Assembly: GCF_039537985.1 (NCBI RefSeq)
Contig: NZ_BAABBN010000007.1
Location: forward strand, 496,001 to 560,000
Origin: Litoribacillus peritrichatus
Lineage (GTDB): Bacteria > Pseudomonadota > Gammaproteobacteria > Pseudomonadales > Litoribrevibacteraceae
Length of the DNA stretch: 64,000 bases
Direction of reading: 5' to 3'
In this document: positions 8,708 to 17,553 of the stretch, piece after piece
How positions within the stretch are numbered: position 1 is the stretch's first letter
Layout of the letters: each line of letters starts with the position of its first letter
Notes under the pieces: generated by a model
Databases searched by the model: none
What the model was told of the DNA's origin: nothing
The model's input: only the letters and a program-made list of their open reading frames with translations
Made by a program: the position numbers and the translations under genes

Positions 8708-9565
8708 TCATGGCTTCCTGCCCTCACGCAAACCCTGACTTATTTGCAAGCCAGACTGATAAAAAGTGTCTGCGTTATCGATATGTTTCCAGTTGTCTAA
8801 CCCTAGTATGGATAAAGGTATTTTTCCGCTCGGGGTTTCACTCATCTGGTTAATAAGCGTAATGAGTTTTTCTTGGTGCTTGCTTGGTTTGTTGGAAGCG
8901 ACCACCGTCAGTCTTGGGAATACCTGGCTACGACCTACCACCGTCAGTTGGTCGTATTGATTTTGGTATAAGGTTTTTAATTGGTCGAAGCTGTCTTCGG
9001 TGCTCAGTGCTCCCTGGGCCATGCCAAAACCCACCGCCAACAGCGCATCGACGTCTTTTGGCACAATTAAGAGCTGATCAGCATGGATATTTGATAATTT
9101 GTGACTGCTTTGCATTCCCTTGAGTACGGCTAAGCTGTATTTTTTAGTCCCGGCAGACGCTATGGTGATATTAGCCCAGTCGGTGATTGGGGTGGCTTTG
9201 TTGAGAACCAGCAGTTTTTTGTAATAGATACTGCCGTTTTTCATTCCAACCAACTGCGCTTCGAGGGTGAGCTCTTTTCGGAACGAATGGAACAGCCAGC
9301 TGGACATCATAAACAGGGCTTGATTTTCGGTCCGAACCAGGTGCTCAAAAGTGGCTTGGTCACTGACGGGTTGAAACTGATAGTTCCCAAAAGTAGCCAA
9401 AAACTGATCAAACTTGTGCTTTAATATGGAGTTACGGTTGATGTTAATTTCGGGGTTATAAAAGTAGATTGTCAGGGGTGATTGAGCAAAAGACTGCACA
9501 CTGGTGGCCATCATTACCAGAGTAAAGGCCAGCTTGAGGCTGATTGATTTAAGTGTGGAGCGCAT
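8708..9565 (-). CDS. PhnD-like periplasmic substrate-binding protein
   Basis: This 285-residue protein has a signal peptide (hydrophobic core LAFTLVMMATSV, cleavage likely after Ala27) and a PhnD/phosphate-phosphonate-binding-like fold (PF12974 type): NPEININRNS..KHKFDQFLA, LFMMSSWLF, ASAGTKKYSLAVLKGM and a C-terminal LGLDNWKHIDNAD segment typical of this family. Such proteins serve phosphonate and thiamine-type ABC transporters and also act as ligand-binding partners of sensor kinases. Its stop overlaps the longest possible frame of the lipoprotein gene by 4 nt, so the two form an operon. No transport permease is nearby, and a two-component pair is divergently transcribed across a ~130 bp intergenic region. 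Confidence 0.75.
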   Translation of the reverse strand: MRSTLKSISLKLAFTLVMMATSVQSFAQSPLTIYFYNPEININRNSILKHKFDQFLATFGNYQFQPVSDQATFEHLVRTENQALFMMSSWLFHSFRKELTLEAQLVGMKNGSIYYKKLLVLNKATPITDWANITIASAGTKKYSLAVLKGMQSSHKLSNIHADQLLIVPKDVDALLAVGFGMAQGALSTEDSFDQLKTLYQNQYDQLTVVGRSQVFPRLTVVASNKPSKHQEKLITLINQMSETPSGKIPLSILGLDNWKHIDNADTFYQSGLQISQGLREGRKP

Positions 9566-9582
9566 TTGTTGTTCGGAACCTG

Positions 9583-9598
9583 TAACCTTGAAAGGTTA
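9583..9598. promoter_or_regulatory. Operator-like palindrome
   Basis: TAACCTTGAAAGGTTA is a dyad with 7 bp arms and a 2 nt centre. It lies 18-33 bp upstream of the PhnD-like start codon, in the divergent region shared with the response-regulator gene. This is a plausible regulator site, but no known factor is assigned. Confidence 0.3.
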
Positions 9599-9698
9599 AT
9601 TTATTGATCAATATATAGGAATGATTGTCGATATAGTCAAATTCAACCTATGATTATAGTTTAACAGATTGGGTTGCTTTTTGGATAAGGCGGGCATA

Positions 9699-10100
9699 GT
9701 GGCTAAAGAGTATATTTTATGTGTGGACGATGATCGTACCATACTAATGAGTTTAAAAGCGCAGTTGAGGCACCTCTTTGGCACGGCTTATTGTTATGAG
9801 GTGGCTCAAAGTGCCGCCGAAGCGTGGGAAATCATTGACGAGATTTATGACGATGGCGATCACATAGCCATTGTTATTTCGGATTGGCTGATGCCAGAAA
9901 TGAAAGGCGATGAGTTTTTGATTGGTGTTCATCAAAAACACCCTGATATTGTAAAAATCATGCTGACCGGGCAAGCAGACCCTGATGCAGTTCAGCGCAC
10001 CGAAGAGCAAGCCAATCTGGAGTGTTGCCTGTCTAAGCCCTGGACGTTGGACGAGTTAAAAGCTGCGATTCCAGGTACAGACATTCGAAAGATTTCCTGA
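9699..10100 (+). CDS. Single-domain response regulator (receiver)
   Basis: This 133-residue protein consists of a CheY-like receiver only. Acidic pocket residues sit at Asp10-12 (CVDDDRT), the phospho-acceptor is Asp62 (ISDWLMPEMKG), the switch Thr lies in MLTGQAD, and Lys occurs in LSKPW. The sequence resembles receivers of the RpfG type but has no HD-GYP or DNA-binding output. The GTG at 9699 is preferred because AAGG (9687-9690) lies eight bases upstream and it gives the normal receiver length; a TTG at 9669 would add ten residues. The sensor kinase gene follows 140 bp downstream, so the two probably form a cognate pair. Confidence 0.85.
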   Translation: MAKEYILCVDDDRTILMSLKAQLRHLFGTAYCYEVAQSAAEAWEIIDEIYDDGDHIAIVISDWLMPEMKGDEFLIGVHQKHPDIVKIMLTGQADPDAVQRTEEQANLECCLSKPWTLDELKAAIPGTDIRKIS

Positions 10101-10240
10101 TGTTTTTCTTTGTTAGGGCGAATCAGGCAGCCCAGAAAGGGCTCTTATACTAGTTGTATACTACTTGGTCTGATTACTTAGGTTAAACTAAAAATACCTG
10201 CTAGGATGGTCTAAAAATAATAATGCAGTGACAGGAACTT

Positions 10241-12193
10241 ATGGACGTTCACGGGCTAGGGTTTAAAGCACAATACGGTATTCGGTGGCGATTTGCATTT
10301 GCCATGATTGTATTGGTGTTAGCCGTATTGGCTTTGCTGACCTATTTCCAGATTTCCAGCCAACGCCAGGTGTTGCAGTCCGAATTACAGCAACGAATGT
10401 CTTTGATGCAGGATAACCTTCATCATCGGGCCATTTCGGTGGCTGACCAACTGAAACGCCGCTCAGAGGATGACATTGCCTCTTATAATCTTTTCTATTT
10501 ATCCAATGAATTAAAGCGTTACGTACAAAATACCCCTGAGCTGAAGTATGTGGTGTTGCTTAATAAAGAGAATAAGGTGGTTCTTCACAGTTTGGACCCC
10601 ACCTTACAGCAAAAGTATTATTCCCCCGCGCCGAATTACAAACATCAGAAAGTGGTGCTGAATGCTTTGTACGCGAACGTTGAGAACGATGATGTGGTGG
10701 CTTCAAACACCATTGAAGCCAGTACCGAGCTATTAGAATATGAAGTGCCTGTCAACATAGGGTCAACGCCTTGGGGGCGGTTGATCTTGGCTTACTCGCT
10801 TCAGAATTTAAGGGATGAGATTGCTCGTTCGCAGCAGGACATTGAAGAAACCATCAAAAGCGAAACCCTGAAGACTTTAGTGATTGTATTTATTGTGTTG
10901 ATCGTGACGTATTTAGTGATCTCACAGCTGTCTCAGAGGTTGAGCGCGCCCTTGATTCAGTTATCAAAGTTGTCGAAACAAGTGGCCCAGGGGGACTTCT
11001 CGATCAGCCAGCACATTCGTACCAAAAGCAAGGATGAAGTGGGCGTATTGGCCAATAACTTTGCCGATATGGCGGCTAAGCTGCAAAGCAGTTATGCAGA
11101 ACTGGAAGAGTACAATGCAACGCTTGAACGTCGGGTTGCCCAACGAACCAAAGCGCTCAACGATAAAAATGAAGAGCTGGAGAATGCGCTGTACGAACTG
11201 GAAGAAAGTCAGCAGCAGCTGATTCAATCTGAAAAGATGGCGGCTTTGGGGCAGTTGGTGGCCAGTATCGCGCACGAAGTGAATACTCCGCTGGGTGCGA
11301 TTCAGGCTTCAGTGGGTAATGCTGAAAACGGTTATATAGCATTTATACAAAACATTGATCGGTTCGTTGCCTTATCCTCCGCCGAAGAAAAACAGTTTTT
11401 TGTAAAGTTGGTGTCTTGTGCTCACGTAGAGCCCGGCTTGACCACGCGGGAAGAACGAAAAATTCGCAGAAAAGTGCTGAATTTTCTGGAAGAAGCCGGC
11501 GTGGAAGATGCGGAAACCATGTCGGAAACGCTTGCGGAAATGGGGATTGTTGAACAGTTGCCAGAGTTTTTACCGATGCTCCGTTCTCCCTCGTGCATGT
11601 CTATTATTAAGCAGGCCAATGAACTGTTCAGTGTTCGAAGTAGCCTGGATACGATTCATACGGCCACCTCAAAAGCCTCAAAAGTGGTGTTTGCTCTCAA
11701 GCAGTTTGCCCATAAAGACAGTTCTGGTGAAAAAATTCCGGCGGACATTAATCAGGGCATTAACACGGTTCTGGTACTGTATCGTGGTTTGCTGAAACAT
11801 GGCTGCAAAGTGGTTAAGGATTTTAAGGAATTACCGGCGGTGATTTGTCATCCGGATGAAATCAATCAGGTGTGGACGAACCTGATTCATAATGCGCTCC
11901 AGGCGATGGATAACCGGGGGGTATTGAGGTTGGCTTCCTGTGTGGAGCAGGATGAGACCGGCAAGCCTTATGTGGTTGTCAGTATCACGGATAATGGCCC
12001 AGGTATTCCTGATACTTTGAAAAACAAGGTTTGGGAAACCTTCTTTACGACTAAACCGGCCGGTGAAGGCAGTGGCCTGGGTTTGGGGATATGCAAACGG
12101 ATCATTGATAAACATCACGGAGAGATGAGTTTTGAAAGTGTACCAGGCTGCACCATTTTTACCGTAAAGCTGCCAGTCGAGCCTCTTGTTTAG
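10241..12193 (+). CDS. Membrane sensor histidine kinase with inserted domain
   Basis: This 650-residue kinase has transmembrane helices at about 17-37 and 211-230, enclosing a ~170-residue periplasmic sensor. A HAMP domain (about 231-284), a coiled coil (285-330) and an H-box SIAHEVNTPLGAI (His345) follow. The catalytic domain has the N-box (WTNLIHNALQAMD), G1 (DNGPGIP) and G2 (GSGLGLGICKRI). Unusually, about 110 residues separate the H-box helix from the second dimerisation helix (SSLDTIHTATSKASKVVFAL). The insert is charged and helical, with an Arg/Glu-rich part (LTTREERKIRRK). The receiver gene upstream is the likely partner, and the periplasmic binding proteins encoded divergently are candidate ligand presenters. 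Confidence 0.88.
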   Translation: MDVHGLGFKAQYGIRWRFAFAMIVLVLAVLALLTYFQISSQRQVLQSELQQRMSLMQDNLHHRAISVADQLKRRSEDDIASYNLFYLSNELKRYVQNTPELKYVVLLNKENKVVLHSLDPTLQQKYYSPAPNYKHQKVVLNALYANVENDDVVASNTIEASTELLEYEVPVNIGSTPWGRLILAYSLQNLRDEIARSQQDIEETIKSETLKTLVIVFIVLIVTYLVISQLSQRLSAPLIQLSKLSKQVAQGDFSISQHIRTKSKDEVGVLANNFADMAAKLQSSYAELEEYNATLERRVAQRTKALNDKNEELENALYELEESQQQLIQSEKMAALGQLVASIAHEVNTPLGAIQASVGNAENGYIAFIQNIDRFVALSSAEEKQFFVKLVSCAHVEPGLTTREERKIRRKVLNFLEEAGVEDAETMSETLAEMGIVEQLPEFLPMLRSPSCMSIIKQANELFSVRSSLDTIHTATSKASKVVFALKQFAHKDSSGEKIPADINQGINTVLVLYRGLLKHGCKVVKDFKELPAVICHPDEINQVWTNLIHNALQAMDNRGVLRLASCVEQDETGKPYVVVSITDNGPGIPDTLKNKVWETFFTTKPAGEGSGLGLGICKRIIDKHHGEMSFESVPGCTIFTVKLPVEPLV

Positions 12194-12289
12194 CGGGCTT
12201 TCATGGCTAGAACACGTCATTGGGCCACGCTTGTCTTATACTGAATAGAAGATAAGAGTGAAAACTTGGCTGGTTGAGCAGGTGGATGT

Positions 12290-12550
12290 ATGCATAATGA
12301 TGCAAAACAAGACATAGATGCCTTGGTCGAAATGGCCGCTGAGACCGTGACGGATGTGACGGAAAAGTACAATACGGATCAGCAATTGGTCATGGAGCGA
12401 TTGCTTAAAAAAATAGGTTACCTGGCTGGCCTTGGCGGGTTTGACCTGATGGAGTTGGAAGCCAGCCTGGGGGATGGTTTTCAACAAGGTGAAATGCGAA
12501 TTTTGACTGAGCTGGATGCTTTGTTCAGTATTGATGATTCGGATAATTAA
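12290..12550 (+). CDS. Small acidic protein of unknown function
   Basis: This 86-residue, strongly acidic, probably helical protein has no signal peptide. Its only notable element is a Gly-rich turn (KKIGYLAGLGGFDLMELEASLG) in the middle. It follows the sensor kinase by 96 bp on the same strand and may belong to the same transcript. ATG 12290 has only a weak upstream ribosome binding site (GGTGGA). No family was recognised. Confidence 0.55.
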   Translation: MHNDAKQDIDALVEMAAETVTDVTEKYNTDQQLVMERLLKKIGYLAGLGGFDLMELEASLGDGFQQGEMRILTELDALFSIDDSDN

Positions 12551-12623
12551 CGTTTGTTTCCGCTTTTGAGTGCAGGCGCTGTTGCGATGTTGAGGGCAGT
12601 GGTATGCTTTTTTCGGTCAGATC

Positions 12624-12768
12624 TAACAGGTTGTTAATTTCCTATCTGCGTTGCCCTAACGGCGTTAAAATTAGGCTCAAAATGCTCATTTATGATTATA
12701 AATTCCGCGTTTTCGCCTGATTTTGCCTTGTTAGTCCTACCTTGATAACGAAACTCAACAGCCTGTTA
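12624..12768. repeat. MITE-like imperfect palindrome (~145 bp)
   Basis: The two halves are imperfect inverted copies centred at about 12695. Matching blocks, left arm against the reverse complement of the right, include TAACAGG-TGTT, TTTC..TATC, CTAAC, AAAAT-AGGC and ATTTA, with the outermost pair at 12624-12630 and 12762-12768. Transcribed, it would fold into one long bulged hairpin. There is no open frame inside. It resembles non-autonomous miniature inverted-repeat or REP-like elements, but only one copy is visible here. Confidence 0.6.
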
Positions 12769-12828
12769 AAGAAATCCAATAACAATAAAAAAGCTTTCAG
12801 TTGATCGGAGCGAATCAGGGGCATCATT

Positions 12829-15189
12829 GTGTTTGATCCATATCTAGAACGTATAGCACGTCACCATAAAATCGTAGTGATGATTGCTTTATTTATCAGT
12901 GTACTTTTGACTGCGGGCATTGGTCGTTTGGGGTTAAGCTCTGATTTTCGGGTGTACTTCAGCGAGGATAATCCCCAGCTCAAAACGTTCGACGCATTGG
13001 AAGATCAGTTTTCCAAATTGGACAATCTTTGGGTGTTCGTGGAAACCCAAACCTCTGACTTTTATACCCCTTCCCGATTGGCCATTTTAGAGCGCATGAC
13101 TAACGATGCATGGCAGCTGCCGCACGTTATTCGGGTGTCGTCGGTGACCAATTACCAACACACCCGAGTGGTAGAAGATGAGCTGTGGGTGGATTTTCTG
13201 GTGGAAGACGCTGAGTCGTTGAGTGAAGAAGCGCTTCAAACCATCCGTAGAGTCGTCAACCAGGAACCGTCACTCACAAACAATGTAATGAGTCCCGATG
13301 GGCAAGCATCTTTGGTGCAACTGAGGCTGGCTTTGCCGGATGAAGGGCAGGGACGAATCATTGCCGGCCAGGAAACTTTGTCCGCAGCGCGCGCGTTAGT
13401 GGCGGCGTACCGAGCACAATACTCCGATGTGAACTTCCTATTGGCTGGCTCGGTGGCGTCCAACGTGACTATGCAGGAAGCTGTGGCCCAGGATTTACAA
13501 TCACTGGCCATCTTCAGTTATCTCATGCTGTTGCTGTTGTTGTGGATTTTATTGCGAAGCGTTTTTGCGATGATGATTGCGCTTGGGGTGATCTCCATGT
13601 CATCGCTGGGGACACTGGGTTTCTTCGGTTGGTTGGGGTTGACGTTGACTCCGGTGGCCGGGTTTGTTTTGACTGCCATCATGACGCTGGCTATTGCTGA
13701 TTCGGTGCATATTTTGGTCAGCTATTTTCAGCAGTTGTCTGCGGGAAAAGACAAACACAGCGCGATTAAGGAAAGTCTCCGTATTAATGTAGGCCCGGTA
13801 TTTGTCACCAGCCTGACCACCATCATTGGTGTGTTGTGCCTGAACACCAGTGATTCCCCGCCATATCAAGATTTGGGCAACATGATTGCTGTGGGGGTGT
13901 TCTTGGCGTGGTTATTATCGATGACTCTGACGCCGGCATTATTGTTTTGGTTAAATCCTCCGAAGGCCATGGTAGATCAACCCGCTGAATCTCTGACGGC
14001 TCAGCAACGCTGGTTATTACGCGTGGCTGAACAAGTGATAGCACGGCCTAAACGTTGGTTTGTGATCATGGGGTCGGTGGTATTGGTACTTTGTTTTTGC
14101 GTATCTTTAAATAAACTCAGTGAAAGCTGGCATGAGTTTTATGATGATACGTTTGAAGTTCGCCAAGCGGTGGATCGCATTAATGAGACGATCAGTGGTA
14201 ATAACCTGATGGAGTTCAGCCTTGACTCCGGGACGTCGGATGGTATCTATGATCCTTCGTATATGAAGCGCTTGGCCGAGTTTACCGATTGGCTAAGGAA
14301 CGAGCCGGGCGTGGCTCATGTGTACTCCATGTCGGATGTGGCCAAACGGCTTAACCGGGATTTAAATCAAGGCGATCAGGCGTCTTATCGGATAGCTGAT
14401 TCCAGAGAAATGATTGCCCAGCAATTCCTGCTTTATGAATTGTCATTACCCATGGGGTTAGGACTTGAAGATTCGATTGATATAGATAGGTCGGCCACTC
14501 GGGTTGGGGTAACGCTGAAGAAAATGCCTTCCGGGGATATCATCGCTATTCAGCAAAACGCTCATCAATGGTTGGTTGAGCATGCGCCTGAGTTGGTGGA
14601 GACTCAGGGCACAAGCTACGCCGTTATTTTTTCATACATCGTACATCGAAATGTGATCAGCCTGGTGATAGGCACCATGATGGCGATGCTGGTGATTTGC
14701 CTGATTCTGATTGTGACATTACGGTCCGTGAAATTGGGGCTGCTGAGCTTGATTCCTAATGTGGCGCCCGCTGCCTTGGCTTATGGTATTTGGGGGATAA
14801 CTGAAGGCTACATTGATACTGCAGTGGCGGTGGTGATGTGTATCAGTCTGGGGGTGGTGGTGGATGATACCGTTCATTTTATGAGTAAGTATCTAAGAGC
14901 ACGACGGGAGCATGGCATGAGTGCGGTAGATGCCATTCGTTATGCCTTTAAAACCGTGGGGGTGGCGTTGGCCATTACCACGGTCACTTTGGTGGCGGGC
15001 TTTGCGGTGATGCTGTTTTCGCACTTTACCCCGAGCGTGGCTACAGGGGCATTAATGTCTTTAACCTTAGGGTTGGCATTGGTGGTCGATTTTCTGTTCC
15101 TGCCTGCGTTACTATTATTGTTTGATGCCAAGACCGAATACGGTTATGTTGGTTCGCGTCAAAATCTATTTAACACATCTACAAGGTAG
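12829..15189 (+). CDS. RND/MMPL superfamily exporter
   Basis: This 786-residue inner-membrane protein has the duplicated RND layout of the predicted-exporter (COG1033) group. Each half has one helix, a periplasmic loop of roughly 150-190 residues and five more helices. Matching motifs occur in the two halves: LAIADSVHILVSYF after the first loop and GVVVDDTVHFMSKY after the second, with the acidic residues expected for proton coupling. It is shorter than drug-efflux HAE pumps, and no membrane-fusion protein is encoded nearby. Likely cargo is a lipid or hydrophobic molecule, by analogy only. The GTG start has AGGGG about seven bases upstream. parC begins three bases after the stop, so the two are co-transcribed. 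Confidence 0.85.
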   Translation: MFDPYLERIARHHKIVVMIALFISVLLTAGIGRLGLSSDFRVYFSEDNPQLKTFDALEDQFSKLDNLWVFVETQTSDFYTPSRLAILERMTNDAWQLPHVIRVSSVTNYQHTRVVEDELWVDFLVEDAESLSEEALQTIRRVVNQEPSLTNNVMSPDGQASLVQLRLALPDEGQGRIIAGQETLSAARALVAAYRAQYSDVNFLLAGSVASNVTMQEAVAQDLQSLAIFSYLMLLLLLWILLRSVFAMMIALGVISMSSLGTLGFFGWLGLTLTPVAGFVLTAIMTLAIADSVHILVSYFQQLSAGKDKHSAIKESLRINVGPVFVTSLTTIIGVLCLNTSDSPPYQDLGNMIAVGVFLAWLLSMTLTPALLFWLNPPKAMVDQPAESLTAQQRWLLRVAEQVIARPKRWFVIMGSVVLVLCFCVSLNKLSESWHEFYDDTFEVRQAVDRINETISGNNLMEFSLDSGTSDGIYDPSYMKRLAEFTDWLRNEPGVAHVYSMSDVAKRLNRDLNQGDQASYRIADSREMIAQQFLLYELSLPMGLGLEDSIDIDRSATRVGVTLKKMPSGDIIAIQQNAHQWLVEHAPELVETQGTSYAVIFSYIVHRNVISLVIGTMMAMLVICLILIVTLRSVKLGLLSLIPNVAPAALAYGIWGITEGYIDTAVAVVMCISLGVVVDDTVHFMSKYLRARREHGMSAVDAIRYAFKTVGVALAITTVTLVAGFAVMLFSHFTPSVATGALMSLTLGLALVVDFLFLPALLLLFDAKTEYGYVGSRQNLFNTSTR

Positions 15190-15192
15190 TAC

Positions 15193-17454
15193 ATGACTGA
15201 CCCGATTAACTTTACTGACGAAGGTGTTGAACGGCTTTCGTTAAGCGAATATACCGAGAAAGCTTATCTCGACTATTCCATGTACGTCATTCTCGATCGT
15301 GCGTTACCCCACATTGGCGATGGCCTGAAACCCGTGCAGCGGCGTATTGTTTATGCCATGTCTGAACTGGGTCTGAAAGCCAGTGCCAAATACAAAAAAT
15401 CCGCTCGTACGGTGGGTGATGTGTTGGGTAAGTTTCACCCTCATGGTGACAGTGCCTGTTATGAAGCCATGGTTTTAATGGCGCAACCGTTTTCTTATCG
15501 TTATCCGCTGGTGGACGGTCAGGGTAACTGGGGCTCAGCAGACGATCCTAAATCGTTTGCGGCCATGCGATATACCGAATCAAAACTGGCCAAGTATTCG
15601 GAAGTTTTGTTGTCGGAGCTGGGGCAAGGTACCGTTGATATGGTGCCTAACTTTGATGGCACCCTGGAAGAGCCTTCGACTTTGCCTGCGCGCTTACCGA
15701 ATGTGTTGCTAAACGGTTCTATGGGGATTGCCGTGGGGATGTCAACGGACATTCCGCCTCATAACTTGCGTGAAGTCACCAGTGCCTGTATTCGGTTGCT
15801 GGATGATCCGAACACAACCGTCGAGCAAGTCTGTGAAAACATCCAGGGTCCGGATTATCCTACAGACGCTGAAATCATTACGCCGAAAGCGGATTTGATT
15901 AAGTTGTATGAACAAGGCCGTGGCTCGATCAAAATGCGCGCGACCTATCTGGAAGAAGACGGTGATGTGATTGTGACTGCGCTGCCACATCAGACGTCCG
16001 GTGCGAAGGTTTTAGAGCAAATTGCGGCTCAGATGCAGGCCAAAAAATTGCCTTTGGTGGCGGATTTACGAGATGAGTCGGATCACGAAAATCCGACTCG
16101 GTTGGTGATTGTTCCCCGCTCTAATCGGGTGGATGTGGAGCAGTTGATGGCGCACCTGTTTGCAACCACTGACCTTGAGAAAAGCTATCGGGTCAACATG
16201 AACATGGTAGGCCTGAATGGTCTGCCGAAGGTTCGTAATATTCAGGAAATTCTGACCGAGTGGTTGGAGTATCGCCGCCAGACGGTAACCCGCCGTCTTG
16301 AATATCGTTTGGATAAGGTTAATAAACGCTTACATATCCTTGAGGGTTTGTTGGTTGCCTTTCTGAACATTGATGAAGTCATTGAAATCATTCGTACCGA
16401 AGAGAAACCAAAGCCGGTTCTGATGGAACGCTTCGGGATTTCTGACATTCAGGCCGAGGCCATTTTAGAATTGAAACTTCGTCACTTGGCCAAGCTCGAG
16501 GAGATGAAGATTCGCGGTGAGCAGGATGAGTTGAGCGCAGAACGTGATGTGCTTGAAAAAATCCTGAAATCACCGGCCCGTATGCGTAATCTGATTAAGA
16601 AAGAATTGTTGGCCGACGCAGAAACCTACGGCGATGATCGACGCTCACCAATTGTTGCTCGCTCAGAAGCCAAAGCGATGACGGAAGCCGATTTGGCCAC
16701 ATCCGAGCCGGTAACGGTTGTGCTTTCCAAAAAGGGTTGGATTCGTGCTGCCAAAGGCCATGAAGTGGACGCAGAAGGGTTAAGCTATAAGTCGGGTGAT
16801 GCATTTGATCTGGCGGTTCGCGGTAAAAGTAATCAACAAGTGACGTTATTGTCTTCTTCCGGTCGGGCGTTTTCGATTCCGGCACATACTCTGCCTTCAG
16901 CCAGGGGACAGGGTGAGCCTGTCACGGGTCGAATCAACCTGGATGCAAGTGATGGCATTGCCGCCGCTTATATGGGCAGCGATGATCAGCTTTTGGTTTT
17001 GGCGAGTGACGCCGGTTATGGCTTTGTTACTAAACTCGGCGATTTGTTCACCAAGAATAAGTCCGGTAAGGCGGCCATTACCTTGCCTGCCAATGCTCAA
17101 ATTCTGCCGGTGTTAGAAACGGACTCAACAGAACAGGGGTTGTTGGCTGCAGTGACCAACGAGGGGCGTCTGCTGGTGTTCCCACTGGCTGATTTGCCTG
17201 TGTTAAGTAAAGGCAAAGGAAATAAGATCATTAATATTCCTGCCGCCAGGGCAAAAGACCGGGAAGAGCTGGTGGTGTCTTTAGCGGTACTTGCTGAGAG
17301 CGATGCATTGATGATTACCTCCGGAAAACGCACGCTGACTCTTAAAGCCGCTGATCTTGAGCATTATCATGGTGAGCGGGGCCGTCGTGGTAATAAGTTA
17401 CCGAGAGGGTTCCAAAAAGTTGATCAGATTGAAGCGCTGTCGACAGAGATTTAG
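15193..17454 (+). CDS. parC: DNA topoisomerase IV subunit A
   Basis: ParC is the DNA-cleaving and religating subunit of topoisomerase IV and pairs with ParE to decatenate daughter chromosomes. At 753 residues it is full length. The active-site Tyr127 sits in AAMRYTES. The quinolone-resistance region GKFHPHGDSACYEAMV carries the wild-type Ser87 and Glu91 (E. coli Ser80/Glu84 equivalents). The C-terminal third shows the repeated beta-pinwheel blades (for example GWIRAAKGHEVD). The stop of the RND exporter lies three bases upstream, and AAGG in that junction serves as ribosome binding site. parE is not in this window. Confidence 0.98.
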   Translation: MTDPINFTDEGVERLSLSEYTEKAYLDYSMYVILDRALPHIGDGLKPVQRRIVYAMSELGLKASAKYKKSARTVGDVLGKFHPHGDSACYEAMVLMAQPFSYRYPLVDGQGNWGSADDPKSFAAMRYTESKLAKYSEVLLSELGQGTVDMVPNFDGTLEEPSTLPARLPNVLLNGSMGIAVGMSTDIPPHNLREVTSACIRLLDDPNTTVEQVCENIQGPDYPTDAEIITPKADLIKLYEQGRGSIKMRATYLEEDGDVIVTALPHQTSGAKVLEQIAAQMQAKKLPLVADLRDESDHENPTRLVIVPRSNRVDVEQLMAHLFATTDLEKSYRVNMNMVGLNGLPKVRNIQEILTEWLEYRRQTVTRRLEYRLDKVNKRLHILEGLLVAFLNIDEVIEIIRTEEKPKPVLMERFGISDIQAEAILELKLRHLAKLEEMKIRGEQDELSAERDVLEKILKSPARMRNLIKKELLADAETYGDDRRSPIVARSEAKAMTEADLATSEPVTVVLSKKGWIRAAKGHEVDAEGLSYKSGDAFDLAVRGKSNQQVTLLSSSGRAFSIPAHTLPSARGQGEPVTGRINLDASDGIAAAYMGSDDQLLVLASDAGYGFVTKLGDLFTKNKSGKAAITLPANAQILPVLETDSTEQGLLAAVTNEGRLLVFPLADLPVLSKGKGNKIINIPAARAKDREELVVSLAVLAESDALMITSGKRTLTLKAADLEHYHGERGRRGNKLPRGFQKVDQIEALSTEI

Positions 17455-17479
17455 TTGAAGTCTGTTCATAGGTACCCGC

Positions 17480-17510
17480 AAAAAAGGCTTCGTTATGAAG
17501 CCTTTTTTGT
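17480..17510. terminator. Bidirectional terminator between parC and aapP
   Basis: A 12 bp perfect stem (17480-17491 with 17497-17508, core GGCTTC/GAAGCC) with a 5 nt loop is flanked by A6 and T6 runs. It can terminate parC rightward and the aap operon leftward. Confidence 0.88.
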
Positions 17511-17553
17511 GAATGCTGAACGCTTTAAACGTTTTGCTCTAAGTGTGCTTGGT

